This document shows, one piece after another, positions 6,796-15,205 of a stretch of 22,257 nt of DNA (positions within the stretch are counted from its first letter, which is position 1; every line of letters begins with the position of its first letter). The notes below the pieces were generated by a model. That model had not been told where the DNA came from, made no database searches, and saw only the letters and a list, made by a program, of their open reading frames with translations. A program made the translations under genes and the position numbers. Origin of the DNA: Deltaproteobacteria bacterium (GTDB taxonomy: Bacteria > Desulfobacterota > Desulfobaccia > Desulfobaccales > 0-14-0-80-60-11); the NCBI GenBank assembly GCA_023381945.1, contig JAMCQY010000004.1:1-22257 (forward strand), given 5' to 3'.

Positions 6796-6967
6796 TAGCG
6801 ATTGCCAAAATTTCTTTCCGATTGGTTGATTTTTAAATCCCCCTAAATCCCCTTTTTCAAAGGGGGACTTTCAAAGCAATTTCGCCAAGTTCCCCCCCTT
6901 TGAAAAAGGGGGGATAGGGGGGATTTAGGATATACCCTATAGGAAAAAACTTTTGGCAATCGCTATA
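6796..6967. mobile_element. TATAGCG-ended miniature element with a C/G-tract palindrome
   Basis: The left end TAGCGATTGCCAAAATTTC and the right end (inverted: TATAGCGATTGCCAAAAG) are nearly perfect inverted repeats, and TTCTTTCC/GGAAAAAA continue the match. The interior is not the TGTAGGGGCG palindrome but a different long one: arm 6835-6867 pairs with arm 6892-6927. Each arm also folds on itself (CCCCTTT-ttc-AAAGGGG; CCCCCCTTT-gaa-AAAGGGGGG). No coding sequence. It lies between the convergent lipoprotein and serS genes. Confidence 0.82.
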
Positions 6968-6993
6968 AAAGGCAGGCTTTTTCTGATCACTGA

Positions 6994-8346
<1,353 letters not shown>

Positions 8347-9147
8347 TCATTTCTCGCTTGAATCAGCTTTCCCTTCTTCAATAAATCCTTCTTTGACACT
8401 GGTAATGAGGCGCACCAGGCCATCGGCGTTTTGGCGCTGGATAAAATAAAGAATATCGGCCACCGAGTCTTCCAGGGCCCGCAGCGCTACGCGGTTGGCG
8501 GGATTCTGGAGTTGGATGCAGGCATACAGGGTGGCGTCCTGAGTGAAGAGTCGCCGGGCCAGGTTATGCAGGGTGGAAAAGGTCGGGGTGGCGAAATCCT
8601 CCAACTCCTGGGGCGACACCCCTAATTCCCGGATGGCCATCTCCAGGGCGATGAGGGAAAAATGAGCCAGGCCCTGGACCACCGACATAAGGCGGTCATG
8701 CTGGGTGGGCGACGTGACCTTTACCCGGGCGCCGGCATTTTCCAGGAGATCCTTGAGCCAGTTGAACCAGCGTTCCCCCCGGCCGGGACAGAGGACCACG
8801 GTCTGACCATTCATGCTTTTGGCGCCGGGTCCGAAAAGCGGGTGGGTCCCCACCACTTCACCGGGAAAATGGGCCAGCATCTCGGTCATGGGGCCCTGTT
8901 TTACTGAAGTCAAATCGATCAAAGCGGCTTCGGGGCGGATATGGGGGGCCAGGTCCTGAACAATTTCCTTGACCTTGGGGATCGGCACGGAAATCACCAC
9001 CACGTCGGCCAAATGGGCCACTTCCAGGGGGGTCTGTTCGGTGTCGACATCGGCCACCAGCACCTCCAGTCCCTGGGACGCAAAGAAGCGCTTGAACCAG
9101 CGCCCCATCTGGCCCCGGCCGCCGATAAGTCCGATCTTTACGGCCAT
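8347..9147 (-). CDS. tyrA: Prephenate dehydrogenase
   Basis: A 266-residue protein that oxidises and decarboxylates prephenate to 4-hydroxyphenylpyruvate, the tyrosine branch after chorismate. The nucleotide-binding motif is GLIGGRGQMGRWF near the N-terminus. DLTSVKQGPM, GTHPLFGP and VVQGLAHF correspond in order to DLASVKNGPL, GLHPMFGP and IQALRHF in the dehydrogenase half of the Escherichia coli chorismate mutase-prephenate dehydrogenase, so this copy is the dehydrogenase alone with no mutase domain and no C-terminal ACT domain. The start codon overlaps the end of aroC by 10 nt, which suggests translational coupling. No chorismate mutase gene is in the window, so that step must be encoded elsewhere. 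Confidence 0.9.
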   Translation of the reverse strand: MAVKIGLIGGRGQMGRWFKRFFASQGLEVLVADVDTEQTPLEVAHLADVVVISVPIPKVKEIVQDLAPHIRPEAALIDLTSVKQGPMTEMLAHFPGEVVGTHPLFGPGAKSMNGQTVVLCPGRGERWFNWLKDLLENAGARVKVTSPTQHDRLMSVVQGLAHFSLIALEMAIRELGVSPQELEDFATPTFSTLHNLARRLFTQDATLYACIQLQNPANRVALRALEDSVADILYFIQRQNADGLVRLITSVKEGFIEEGKADSSEK

Positions 9148-10196
9148 GTGATGGCCCTCTGGCGCAGGAGGAAATCGGCCAGGGTGAGGCGCACCATGGC
9201 GAGGATCACCGGGACGATGCGTGGAATGGCGCTGATGTCGTGGCGGCCCCCCACCCGGATGGTGCGGGGATTTCCCGCCAAATCAATGGTCTTTTGTTCC
9301 TTGGCGATGGAAGGGATGGGCTTCACTGCCGCGGTGACCATAATCTCATCCCCGTTGCTGATGCCTCCCAAGATGCCGCCGGCATGATTGGAGGCAAAAC
9401 CGCCGGGAATCAGAGGATCGTTATGTTCGGATCCCAACATGCCGGAGGCCTTGAAGCCCGCGCCGATCTCCACGCCTTTGACGGCGCCCACAGACATGAC
9501 TGCCTGGGCGAGGACCGCATCCAGCTTGTCAAAGACCGGCTCCCCCAGACCTGTCGGGCAGCCCCGGACCCGCACCTGCACCTGGCCCCCCAGGGAATCG
9601 CCCTGGGCCTTGACTTCTTTAACCCGGGCCGACATGGCGTCGACCACGCCGGCATCAGGGCAAAAGAAGGGATTATCCCAGATAATGGCGGTATCGATCT
9701 CTCGGGCCTGCACCCCGCCCAGTTCCAGGGTATAGGCGATCACCTCGATATGGTTCAGGTCCAAGACCCGCTTGGCCACCGCACCCGCCGCCACCCGGGC
9801 CACGGTTTCCCGGGCCGAGGCCCGGCCCCCGCCCCGGTGGTCCCGGATGCCGTATTTGGCTTGATAAGTGAGGTCGCCGTGGCCGGGCCGGAAAACCTCC
9901 CGCAGGGCGTCATAGTCCTGGCTTTTCACGTCCCGGTTGTAAACGATAAGGCTGATCGGGGTGCCGGTGGTGCGGCCCTCGAAGACCCCCGAGAGGATCT
10001 CCACCTGGTCAGGTTCGCGCCGGCTGCTGGCGTGGGCCTGGACTCCCGGCCGGCGGCGGTCCAGTTCCAGTTGCACGTCCTCGGCGCTCAAAGGCACCCG
10101 AGGCGGGCAGCCGTCCACCACCGCGCCCAGGGCCGGACCGTGAGATTCTCCCCAGGTAGTGACTCGAAAAACCTGCCCGAAGGTGTTACCCGCCAA
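9138..10196 (-). CDS. aroC: Chorismate synthase
   Basis: A 352-residue enzyme for the last common step of aromatic biosynthesis: the trans-1,4 elimination of phosphate from EPSP to give chorismate, needing reduced FMN. Diagnostic blocks are [18 protein letters not shown] at the N-terminus, [23 protein letters not shown] with SARET, and [17 protein letters not shown]. Length is that of the family. The start is TTG at 10196: MAGNTFG agrees with the family's N-terminus and GGGGA lies just upstream, with no better in-frame codon. It overlaps the end of aroK by 11 nt and runs 10 nt into tyrA. The weak start and overlaps suggest translation coupled to aroK. Confidence 0.97.
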   Translation of the reverse strand: MAGNTFGQVFRVTTWGESHGPALGAVVDGCPPRVPLSAEDVQLELDRRRPGVQAHASSRREPDQVEILSGVFEGRTTGTPISLIVYNRDVKSQDYDALREVFRPGHGDLTYQAKYGIRDHRGGGRASARETVARVAAGAVAKRVLDLNHIEVIAYTLELGGVQAREIDTAIIWDNPFFCPDAGVVDAMSARVKEVKAQGDSLGGQVQVRVRGCPTGLGEPVFDKLDAVLAQAVMSVGAVKGVEIGAGFKASGMLGSEHNDPLIPGGFASNHAGGILGGISNGDEIMVTAAVKPIPSIAKEQKTIDLAGNPRTIRVGGRHDISAIPRIVPVILAMVRLTLADFLLRQRAITWP

Positions 10197-10773
10197 GGTT
10201 CCCCGCCTCCTTGAGTTTCAGCGCCGCCAGGATCTCCTGCACCACCTGCGTGACGGACGCATTAGTAGTATCAATAACCACCTGGGCCGCGGCCCGGTAG
10301 AGGGGTTCCCGGAATTTCAGCACTTCCAGAACCTCGTTGACGGTATCGCCGCCAGTGAGGCTGGGACGGAAGGCGTCTCGAGGCCGGTCGGCCTCCAGCC
10401 GGGCCTGGATGGCAGCCGGATCGGCAGTGAGCCAGACGAGGCAGCCATTCTCCCGCAAAATTTCGACATTCTCCGGATCAAGGACCACGCCGCCGCCGGT
10501 TGCCAATACCTGTCCCCGGCTGTGACGATAGCGGGCCACCAAGTCTTTCTCGCGGCGGCGAAACTCGTCCCAGCCGCCCTGGGCCACAATTTCAGTCACA
10601 GAGCGGCCGGCTTCCGCCACCAGAACCTGGTCTAGGTCCACAAAGGGGCGGTCCAGGATTCGGGCCAACTCACTGCCCACCGAGGTCTTGCCCGTGGCCC
10701 GGTAGCCGATAAGAACCAGATTGCGATCCGTCTTCCGTCCGCATTGCTTATTTAACGAGTTTTGAGCAGTCAT
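10186..10773 (-). CDS. aroK: Shikimate kinase
   Basis: A 195-residue cytosolic P-loop kinase that makes shikimate 3-phosphate from shikimate and ATP. It shows the Walker A motif LIGYRATGKTSVG at about residues 20-32, DLDQVLV for the shikimate and Mg contact, FRRREKDLV, the GGGVVLD substrate loop and a lid region RPRDAFRP. I prefer ATG at 10773 to GTG at 10782; neither has a good ribosome site, so the choice is uncertain. The roughly 20-residue N-terminal extension before the P-loop is a little long. The following gene aroC overlaps it, and EPSP synthase, which acts between the two, is not present here. Confidence 0.93.
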   Translation of the reverse strand: MTAQNSLNKQCGRKTDRNLVLIGYRATGKTSVGSELARILDRPFVDLDQVLVAEAGRSVTEIVAQGGWDEFRRREKDLVARYRHSRGQVLATGGGVVLDPENVEILRENGCLVWLTADPAAIQARLEADRPRDAFRPSLTGGDTVNEVLEVLKFREPLYRAAAQVVIDTTNASVTQVVQEILAALKLKEAGNLGG

Positions 10774-10859
10774 CCTGATCACGAAAACATGAATAATGGC
10801 AACAATTTGCTAGTTTACTAAAAACCAGAAGGGAAAGAAAGGGAGAAGCGATGTTTCGA

Positions 10860-11429
10860 TTACCGGAGCAGGCTTATTCCTTGGAGGGCATAATAAAGGC
10901 CAACGGCAAAGAAGATGGTCGCCGCTCCAACCTGAATGGCCCGTTCCGGCAAGTGCCGCCCCAGAACCTGACCCACCCAGATGGCCAGGCCGTCGGAGAG
11001 CACCATACCCAGGGTGGAGCCCAGCCAGACGTTCACGGGTGAATATTGGGCCGCCAGGGTAACCGTGCCCAGCATGGTCTTGTCCCCCAGTTCCGCCAGG
11101 AAAAAGGTGGCTCCGACAATCAGAAAAGGCGAATTAAGCTTACTTAGGCGGCCGTTGCCGTCTTCGGCCGTATCACCTCGCAAGGTCCAGGCGCCAAAAC
11201 CGACAAAGGCCAGGCCGCACAAAATTTGTAGCCATCCGGGCGGCAGGAACTTTCCGGTGAGATCGCCCAGCAGCACGGAGAAGGCGTGTACCAGTAGGGT
11301 CGCCGCAAAAACCCCAGCCAGGACCACTCGGGTATTGAAACGGGTAGACAGAGTGAGGGCCACCATCTGGGTCTTGTCCCCCATCTCGGCCACGAAGATC
11401 AAGAATAGAGCCAGCCAAAAGTCTTCCAC
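10860..11429 (-). CDS. Gdt1/TMEM165-family (UPF0016) cation transporter
   Basis: A 189-residue inner-membrane protein with about six membrane helices in two similar halves. Each half carries the family signature ExGDKT: FVAEMGDKTQMVAL near residue 13 and FFLAELGDKTMLGTV near residue 110. These acidic motifs form the cation path. Known family members move Mn(II) or Ca(II), often in exchange for protons (bacterial Mn exporters, yeast Gdt1, human TMEM165); which ion is moved here cannot be read from sequence. The start is GTG at 11429, supported by AGAAGGA upstream. It lies between an MBL-fold gene, from which a terminator separates it, and aroK 86 nt downstream. Confidence 0.9.
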   Translation of the reverse strand: MEDFWLALFLIFVAEMGDKTQMVALTLSTRFNTRVVLAGVFAATLLVHAFSVLLGDLTGKFLPPGWLQILCGLAFVGFGAWTLRGDTAEDGNGRLSKLNSPFLIVGATFFLAELGDKTMLGTVTLAAQYSPVNVWLGSTLGMVLSDGLAIWVGQVLGRHLPERAIQVGAATIFFAVGLYYALQGISLLR

Positions 11430-11440
11430 TTTTTCCTTCT

Positions 11441-11476
11441 CAAAAAAATATCAGGGGCGGTTTTCCGACCGCCCCC
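11441..11476 (-). terminator. Intrinsic terminator of the MBL-fold gene
   Basis: On the - strand GGGGCGGT and ACCGCCCC pair (11468-11475 with 11454-11461) around a 6-nt loop, and after 5 nt a run of seven Ts follows. It lies about 70 nt after the MBL-fold stop and immediately before the transporter's ribosome site. Confidence 0.75.
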
Positions 11477-11544
11477 AGGTTGTAACCCAGTTATTTAAAA
11501 CTGGCGATAGTTGTCAAAACCCAAAACTCGAAACTCGAAACTCC

Positions 11545-12387
11545 TCAAGGCAGCCGGTAACAGGCTCCCTCCCGGGCGGCATCGATATAGTGCGGATATT
11601 CACTGTTGCCTGCCTGTTTGCGGGCCGCCTCGATGATCTTTTCCACTTCGGCATCACTGCGGCTGGGATCATGGTGAGTCAGGATAAGATTGCGGACTTC
11701 TGCCGCCATCGCCAGGTTTACCGCTTCTTCATAAGTCGAATGGCCCCAACCCCGGCGTTCCGCCATATCGGAGGGCAAATACTGGGCGTCGTGGATCAAC
11801 AGGTCCACCCCCCGGACAAAGTCGACATATTCCGGTATCCTTTTGCCGTGGCCGGCCCCTAACTCGTTGTCGGTAATGAACGCCAGAACGTGGCTGCCTT
11901 CCCGAATCCGGAAGCCAAAACCTCCCTGGGGATGATTAAGAGATATGACGTCAATTGTGGCGCCATCCACCTCCAGGGGGCCGTGGGCCAGCCGGTTAAG
12001 ATAGTCGATGCGGGCTTTGAGATGGTCAAAAGCCACCGGGAAAAAGCCGTCTCCCATATGGCTGTCAAAGACCCGAGTCATGGCCTGAAAAGCCGGGGGC
12101 CAACCGTCCACCAAAATCTCGGTAGATTCTTGATAGATGGGAACGAAGAACGGGATGCCCAGGAGATGGTCCCAGTGCCCGTGGCTGAGGAGCAAGAGGA
12201 TACTGATTGGAGAGGAATTTTCCATCAGGTGCTTGCCCAGGAGACGGAGGCCGGTGCCGCCATCCATAATGAGGCGTCGCCCGGAATTCAGCAAAACTTC
12301 AACGCAAGAGGTGTTGCCTCCGAACTCCAGGGTATGGGCGCCGGGGGCGGGAATTGAGCCCCGCGTCCCCCAAAACTTGACCTCCAT
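11545..12387 (-). CDS. MBL-fold metallohydrolase
   Basis: A 280-residue soluble protein of the metallo-beta-lactamase fold. It begins MEVKFWGTRGSIPAPG and FGGNTSCVEV, as in the branch of the fold related to RNase Z and cyclic-nucleotide phosphodiesterases. The metal-binding motif is SHGHWDHLLG (HxHxDH) near residues 69-77; later ligands are probably the His of LNHPQGG, the Asp of LIHDAQY, and the His of LTHHDP, with GHSTYEEA between. No signal peptide. The substrate is unknown; hydrolysis of a phosphodiester or similar ester is inference. A very strong ribosome site AAGGAGGAGGC directly precedes the ATG. The gene has a terminator, and a miniature element ends 47 nt upstream of its start. Confidence 0.85.
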   Translation of the reverse strand: MEVKFWGTRGSIPAPGAHTLEFGGNTSCVEVLLNSGRRLIMDGGTGLRLLGKHLMENSSPISILLLLSHGHWDHLLGIPFFVPIYQESTEILVDGWPPAFQAMTRVFDSHMGDGFFPVAFDHLKARIDYLNRLAHGPLEVDGATIDVISLNHPQGGFGFRIREGSHVLAFITDNELGAGHGKRIPEYVDFVRGVDLLIHDAQYLPSDMAERRGWGHSTYEEAVNLAMAAEVRNLILTHHDPSRSDAEVEKIIEAARKQAGNSEYPHYIDAAREGACYRLP

Positions 12388-12434
12388 GCCTCCTCCTTAA
12401 AATGAGGGACCCTGGTATATTCCGAAACCATAAA

Positions 12435-12555
12435 TATAGCGATTGCCAAAAATAATTTCTTGTAGGGGCGCACCCGCGTGTGCGCCCTCCTGCGGGCGGA
12501 CACATGGGTCCGCCCCTACAATCCATCGGGTTATCGGAAAAAAACAAACGCTATA
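12435..12555. mobile_element. TATAGCG-ended miniature element carrying a TGTAGGGGCG palindrome
   Basis: The ends are TATAGCGATTGCCAAAAA (left) and, inverted, TATAGCGTTTGTTTTTTTCC (right). The 121-bp unit is nearly the exact reverse complement of the element at 16629-16755, including the flanks GATAACCCGATGGAT, so the two insertions are in opposite orientations. The left end together with the flank creates TATATT on the - strand, about 46 nt before the MBL-fold start. No coding sequence. Confidence 0.88.
12461..12520. repeat. TGTAGGGGCG palindrome, copy 2
   Basis: A 60-bp unit bounded by TGTAGGGGCG and CGCCCCTACA. Left half: GGGCGCAC-ccgcgt-GTGCGCCC. Right half: GGGCGGAC-acatgg-GTCCGCCC. Each local stem is perfect, whereas pairing of the two halves with each other gives mismatches at the C/G difference. 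Confidence 0.88.
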
Positions 12556-12748
12556 GGTTGCTTAGGCGCTGGTACTAATTTGCCGGTTCTGGCCATACCT
12601 GCCACACCAGATTTCCAACACTTATATGGTGTCGGTAAATTGACCATGGTCCGCTGAAGACTTTTTCAATGATATCCCAAAATCAGCTTACTAAAATCAT
12701 TAAAAAAACTCAAGTTTTCAGCAATTCAGATTACAGGCTGCCGGTCGC
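12556..12748. other. Gene-free stretch downstream of the DUF1786 gene
   Basis: No coding sequence is seen. ACACCA (near 12603) and TGGTGT (near 12629) are inverted. On the - strand a weak AAAAC-TTGA-GTTTT hairpin with a T-run follows the DUF1786 stop at about 40 nt and might end transcription, but the stem is too short to be confident. Confidence 0.3.
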
Positions 12749-13804
12749 TCAATCCGCCAGCCTGACCGAGAGATTTTCCAAATCCAGATAAGCCTCCATC
12801 AAGCCGAAGCAGCCGGTAAGCATCATATCTCCCAGAGGGGCGGCGAAGACCCCGGGCCCGCCCCGGGCCAGGCGCCTTTGAGGGCCGGTGATGACCGTGA
12901 AGTCAAACGGCCTTTTTCCGGCAAAGTCGGCGGCATAAGCGCAGCCATGCCCCTGGTCGGCAAAGACCTCGTCATTGGTAAGTTCGCCTTTCTCGAACCG
13001 GCGAAGGTGATCGAATAATTTGGCTTGATTCAGCAATCCGGTGTGGTGCTCATAAATGCCCCAGAGACGTTGGCCCCGTACCAGGGCGGCAAAGGTGTGG
13101 GCATTGCCCAGGTTGACCACCATCAGGCCGGCGTCGAGATGTTCCCGGGCCTGTGGGTCCAGGAGCGCCCCGCGGACGCCGGCAACGCAGGTATCCATCA
13201 GCACGGCCCCCGGCAGGGAGTCAGCCACCGCCAGCATTCGGGTGAAGCGGGCCGGAGGCTTATGATACGCCAAGTCTTGGAGGCGTCCGCCACAGGTCAG
13301 AAAATCTTCCCAATACTGGAAGCGGAAGCGGCGATTGCTTTCTCGCGGCGCAAAACCGTGGTCCTGCACCGCCACCGCAAAATAGCGGGGCAGGGGCACC
13401 TCAAAGTCCGCCAACACCCGGCCCAGGGCTTCCAGGTCCACATCGCCCAGAGTGAGGGACACGGCTTCGGCAGGCGGGGCCTCGGTTAGAACCACACCCC
13501 AGCCCTCCACCGCCTCCAGGCGGTCGCTGAAGGTCAAGGCAGCCTGGGAGGTGGCATACAGCGGCAATCCCAGGGCTAGATGACGGCGCACCGCACCATT
13601 GACGGCGCCGCCGCCCATCAGCCGGCCCATTAGGAAGATGGGGCGGCCTGCGGCGCTTAACCGTGCGATGCGCCGGGCCAGGATCTGGGTGGGAGCGGGC
13701 AGTACCATCTTAACTGCATTTTCCACGGTCTGGCCGGGTTCCCAGATAAATAAGTCCTGGGTGCCGCCGCCTACGTCCAGGGCCAGGATGGAACCGTCAA
13801 GCAT
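12749..13804 (-). CDS. DUF1786-family protein, ASKHA-like fold
   Basis: A 351-residue soluble protein of the DUF1786 family; no function has been established that I know of. Residues 4-18 (SILALDVGGGTQDLF) look like the first phosphate-binding loop of the actin/Hsp70/sugar-kinase fold, and VVNLGNAHTFAALV near residue 225 looks like the second. Other family blocks are MDTCVAGVRGALLDP, IYEHHTGLL and EVFADQGHGCAYA. The ATG at 13804 is preferred over GTG at 13810 because GGAG lies at a good distance. The gene overlaps the nucleoside phosphorylase by 8 nt, so the two are translated together. ATP or nucleotide binding is inferred from fold motifs; the substrate is unknown. Some homologues carry the misleading label pyruvate formate-lyase activating enzyme; no radical-SAM CxxxCxxC is present here. 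Confidence 0.8.
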   Translation of the reverse strand: MLDGSILALDVGGGTQDLFIWEPGQTVENAVKMVLPAPTQILARRIARLSAAGRPIFLMGRLMGGGAVNGAVRRHLALGLPLYATSQAALTFSDRLEAVEGWGVVLTEAPPAEAVSLTLGDVDLEALGRVLADFEVPLPRYFAVAVQDHGFAPRESNRRFRFQYWEDFLTCGGRLQDLAYHKPPARFTRMLAVADSLPGAVLMDTCVAGVRGALLDPQAREHLDAGLMVVNLGNAHTFAALVRGQRLWGIYEHHTGLLNQAKLFDHLRRFEKGELTNDEVFADQGHGCAYAADFAGKRPFDFTVITGPQRRLARGGPGVFAAPLGDMMLTGCFGLMEAYLDLENLSVRLAD

Positions 13805-14591
13805 GTTCACTCCATTGCGCCGCTGCGGTCAGGAGAAGCCGCGCCGCCTCGTGACGGGACTGACGGAAGTGTTGCCGTAATTTTTCGCTCCGGTAGGCCG
13901 GTTGCCAGCTCATTTCGGCCAGTTCATCGGAAACCAGCAATAATCCTGCGACCGGAACCTGGCGAAAGCGGCCGACCGCGAACAGGGCCGCCATCTCCAT
14001 TTCTACTCCCAAAACCCCTTGGGCCTGATAATCCCGCACCAAATCTACGGTTTCCCGGTAAAAGGCGTCCGTGGTCCAGACCCGGCCCCGGCAAAAGGAA
14101 AGGCCGGCCCGGTCCAGAGATTGCTGCAGATGGGCCAGCAGCCCCGGATGCGCTTCATGACTGCCTTCCGCCGGGAAATAATACCTGGAGGTGCCGTCAC
14201 CGCTCACCGCGGCTTCCGGGAGGATAACCGCACCGATGGGCGCCCGGGTTTGCAGGGAGCCGCACCAGCCCAGGGCCAATACCATTGCGGCCCCCAGGGC
14301 GATGAGTTTTTCCAGGACCGCCACCGCATAGGGCGCCCCGATCGCCGGCGCCACCAGGGTGATGGCCTGGCCGTTCCAGGTCCCCTCTTGTAAGGCGCAA
14401 TTCCAGATGTACCGGGGTGATCCGGCGGCGTTGGCCAGGCGGCAAAGAAAACGATAGTCCGGCAAGGTATAAGTCAGAATAACCCGGGGAGAGACCGGCG
14501 CTTCCCATACCTCCCGCACCGGATTAATGATGGCTTCGGGAGCAGAGCGCGAGGCGGGCGGACTGCCGGAGTCAGTTGGCTCGGCGCTCAT
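13797..14591 (-). CDS. Nucleoside phosphorylase family protein (uridine phosphorylase-like)
   Basis: A 264-residue protein of the PNP/UDP phosphorylase fold, which splits a nucleoside with phosphate into free base and ribose 1-phosphate. Family features: VAPAIGAPYAVAVLEKLIALGA (phosphate and ribose region), LGWCGSL (GxxGxL), TTDAFYRE (base side), and GVLGVEMEMAALFAVGRFRQV, whose VEME Glu normally binds the ribose hydroxyls. The N-terminal 30 residues are low in order (many Ser, Pro, Ala). The base specificity cannot be read. The start ATG overlaps the DedA stop in an ATGA, and the end overlaps the DUF1786 gene, which places it in the middle of a four-gene set with pncB. The order suggests nucleoside or NAD-related salvage, which is inference. 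Confidence 0.85.
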   Translation of the reverse strand: MSAEPTDSGSPPASRSAPEAIINPVREVWEAPVSPRVILTYTLPDYRFLCRLANAAGSPRYIWNCALQEGTWNGQAITLVAPAIGAPYAVAVLEKLIALGAAMVLALGWCGSLQTRAPIGAVILPEAAVSGDGTSRYYFPAEGSHEAHPGLLAHLQQSLDRAGLSFCRGRVWTTDAFYRETVDLVRDYQAQGVLGVEMEMAALFAVGRFRQVPVAGLLLVSDELAEMSWQPAYRSEKLRQHFRQSRHEAARLLLTAAAQWSEHA

Positions 14592-15199
14592 GCGGTGGCC
14601 CGGGAGTGTTTAAGCTTCCAAAAAAAATAGGCTACCACCGCCACCAAAACCGCCACAATGACATAGTCCAGGATGTGGGTATAGCGCTGGATAATCCACC
14701 AGTTTTCCTTGAGGCGCACCCCCAGGTAGGTGAGGAAGCCGTTCCACAGGGTGGCGCCCGCCACTGTATAGAGCAGAAATGGAGCCAGGGACATCTGGGC
14801 CAACCCGGCCGGGATGGAAATGAGATGGCGCACCACCGGGATAAATCGGGAAATAAAGATGGTCTTGCCGCCGTGGCGGTTAAAAAATCTTTTGGTCCAC
14901 TCCAAATGGTGCACGTTGAGCAACAGGTAGCGCCCATAGCGCAGCACCACCGGTTCTCCCAACCTGCCCATACCGTAAGAGAGCAGTGAGCCGGCGACAG
15001 AACCCAGGCTGCTGGCCACCATCACTGCCCAGGGATCGAAATGGCCGCTGAAGATCAGAAAGCCGGCAAAAGGCATGACCAATTCGCTGGGGATGGGGAA
15101 AATCATGCTCTCCATGGCCATGAGCACAAAGATGCCGGCATAGCTGCACTGGTTGATGAACAAGGTGTTATAATGACAGAGAGTTTCCGTTAGTCCCAT
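14588..15199 (-). CDS. DedA-family membrane protein
   Basis: A 203-residue inner-membrane protein with about five hydrophobic segments. Typical DedA (SNARE-associated, VTT) features are ESMIFPIPSELVMPFAG near residue 30, GSVAGSLLSYGMGRLGEP, and FISRFIPVVRHLISIPAGLAQM near residue 115 with the conserved Arg residues, then GATLWNGFLTYLGV. Members of this superfamily carry lipid carriers such as undecaprenyl phosphate or phospholipids across the membrane and support membrane energetics; this member's cargo is not known. It begins 6 nt after the pncB stop and ends with an ATGA overlap into the nucleoside phosphorylase, so it is co-transcribed with both. Confidence 0.9.
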   Translation of the reverse strand: MGLTETLCHYNTLFINQCSYAGIFVLMAMESMIFPIPSELVMPFAGFLIFSGHFDPWAVMVASSLGSVAGSLLSYGMGRLGEPVVLRYGRYLLLNVHHLEWTKRFFNRHGGKTIFISRFIPVVRHLISIPAGLAQMSLAPFLLYTVAGATLWNGFLTYLGVRLKENWWIIQRYTHILDYVIVAVLVAVVAYFFWKLKHSRATA

Positions 15200-15205
15200 A
15201 TTAGC

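Noticed and set aside
9240..10214. 324-residue + strand frame opposite aroC
   Set aside because: It is antisense to a complete chorismate synthase gene, has no ribosome site, and has Gly/His/Pro-rich composition typical of shadow frames in GC-rich DNA. The same applies to long frames opposite the porins, pncB, tsaD, cimA and lysC.
12288..12503. - strand frame beginning MSARRRAHTRVRPYK, and the + strand frame 16687-16905 with the same beginning
   Set aside because: The shared N-terminus is just the translation of the repeated palindrome in two orientations; the remaining residues differ and have no protein-like features.
12749..13804. Pyruvate formate-lyase activating enzyme
   Set aside because: Some DUF1786 homologues carry this label, but there is no radical-SAM CxxxCxxC motif and the N-terminus is an ASKHA-type phosphate loop.
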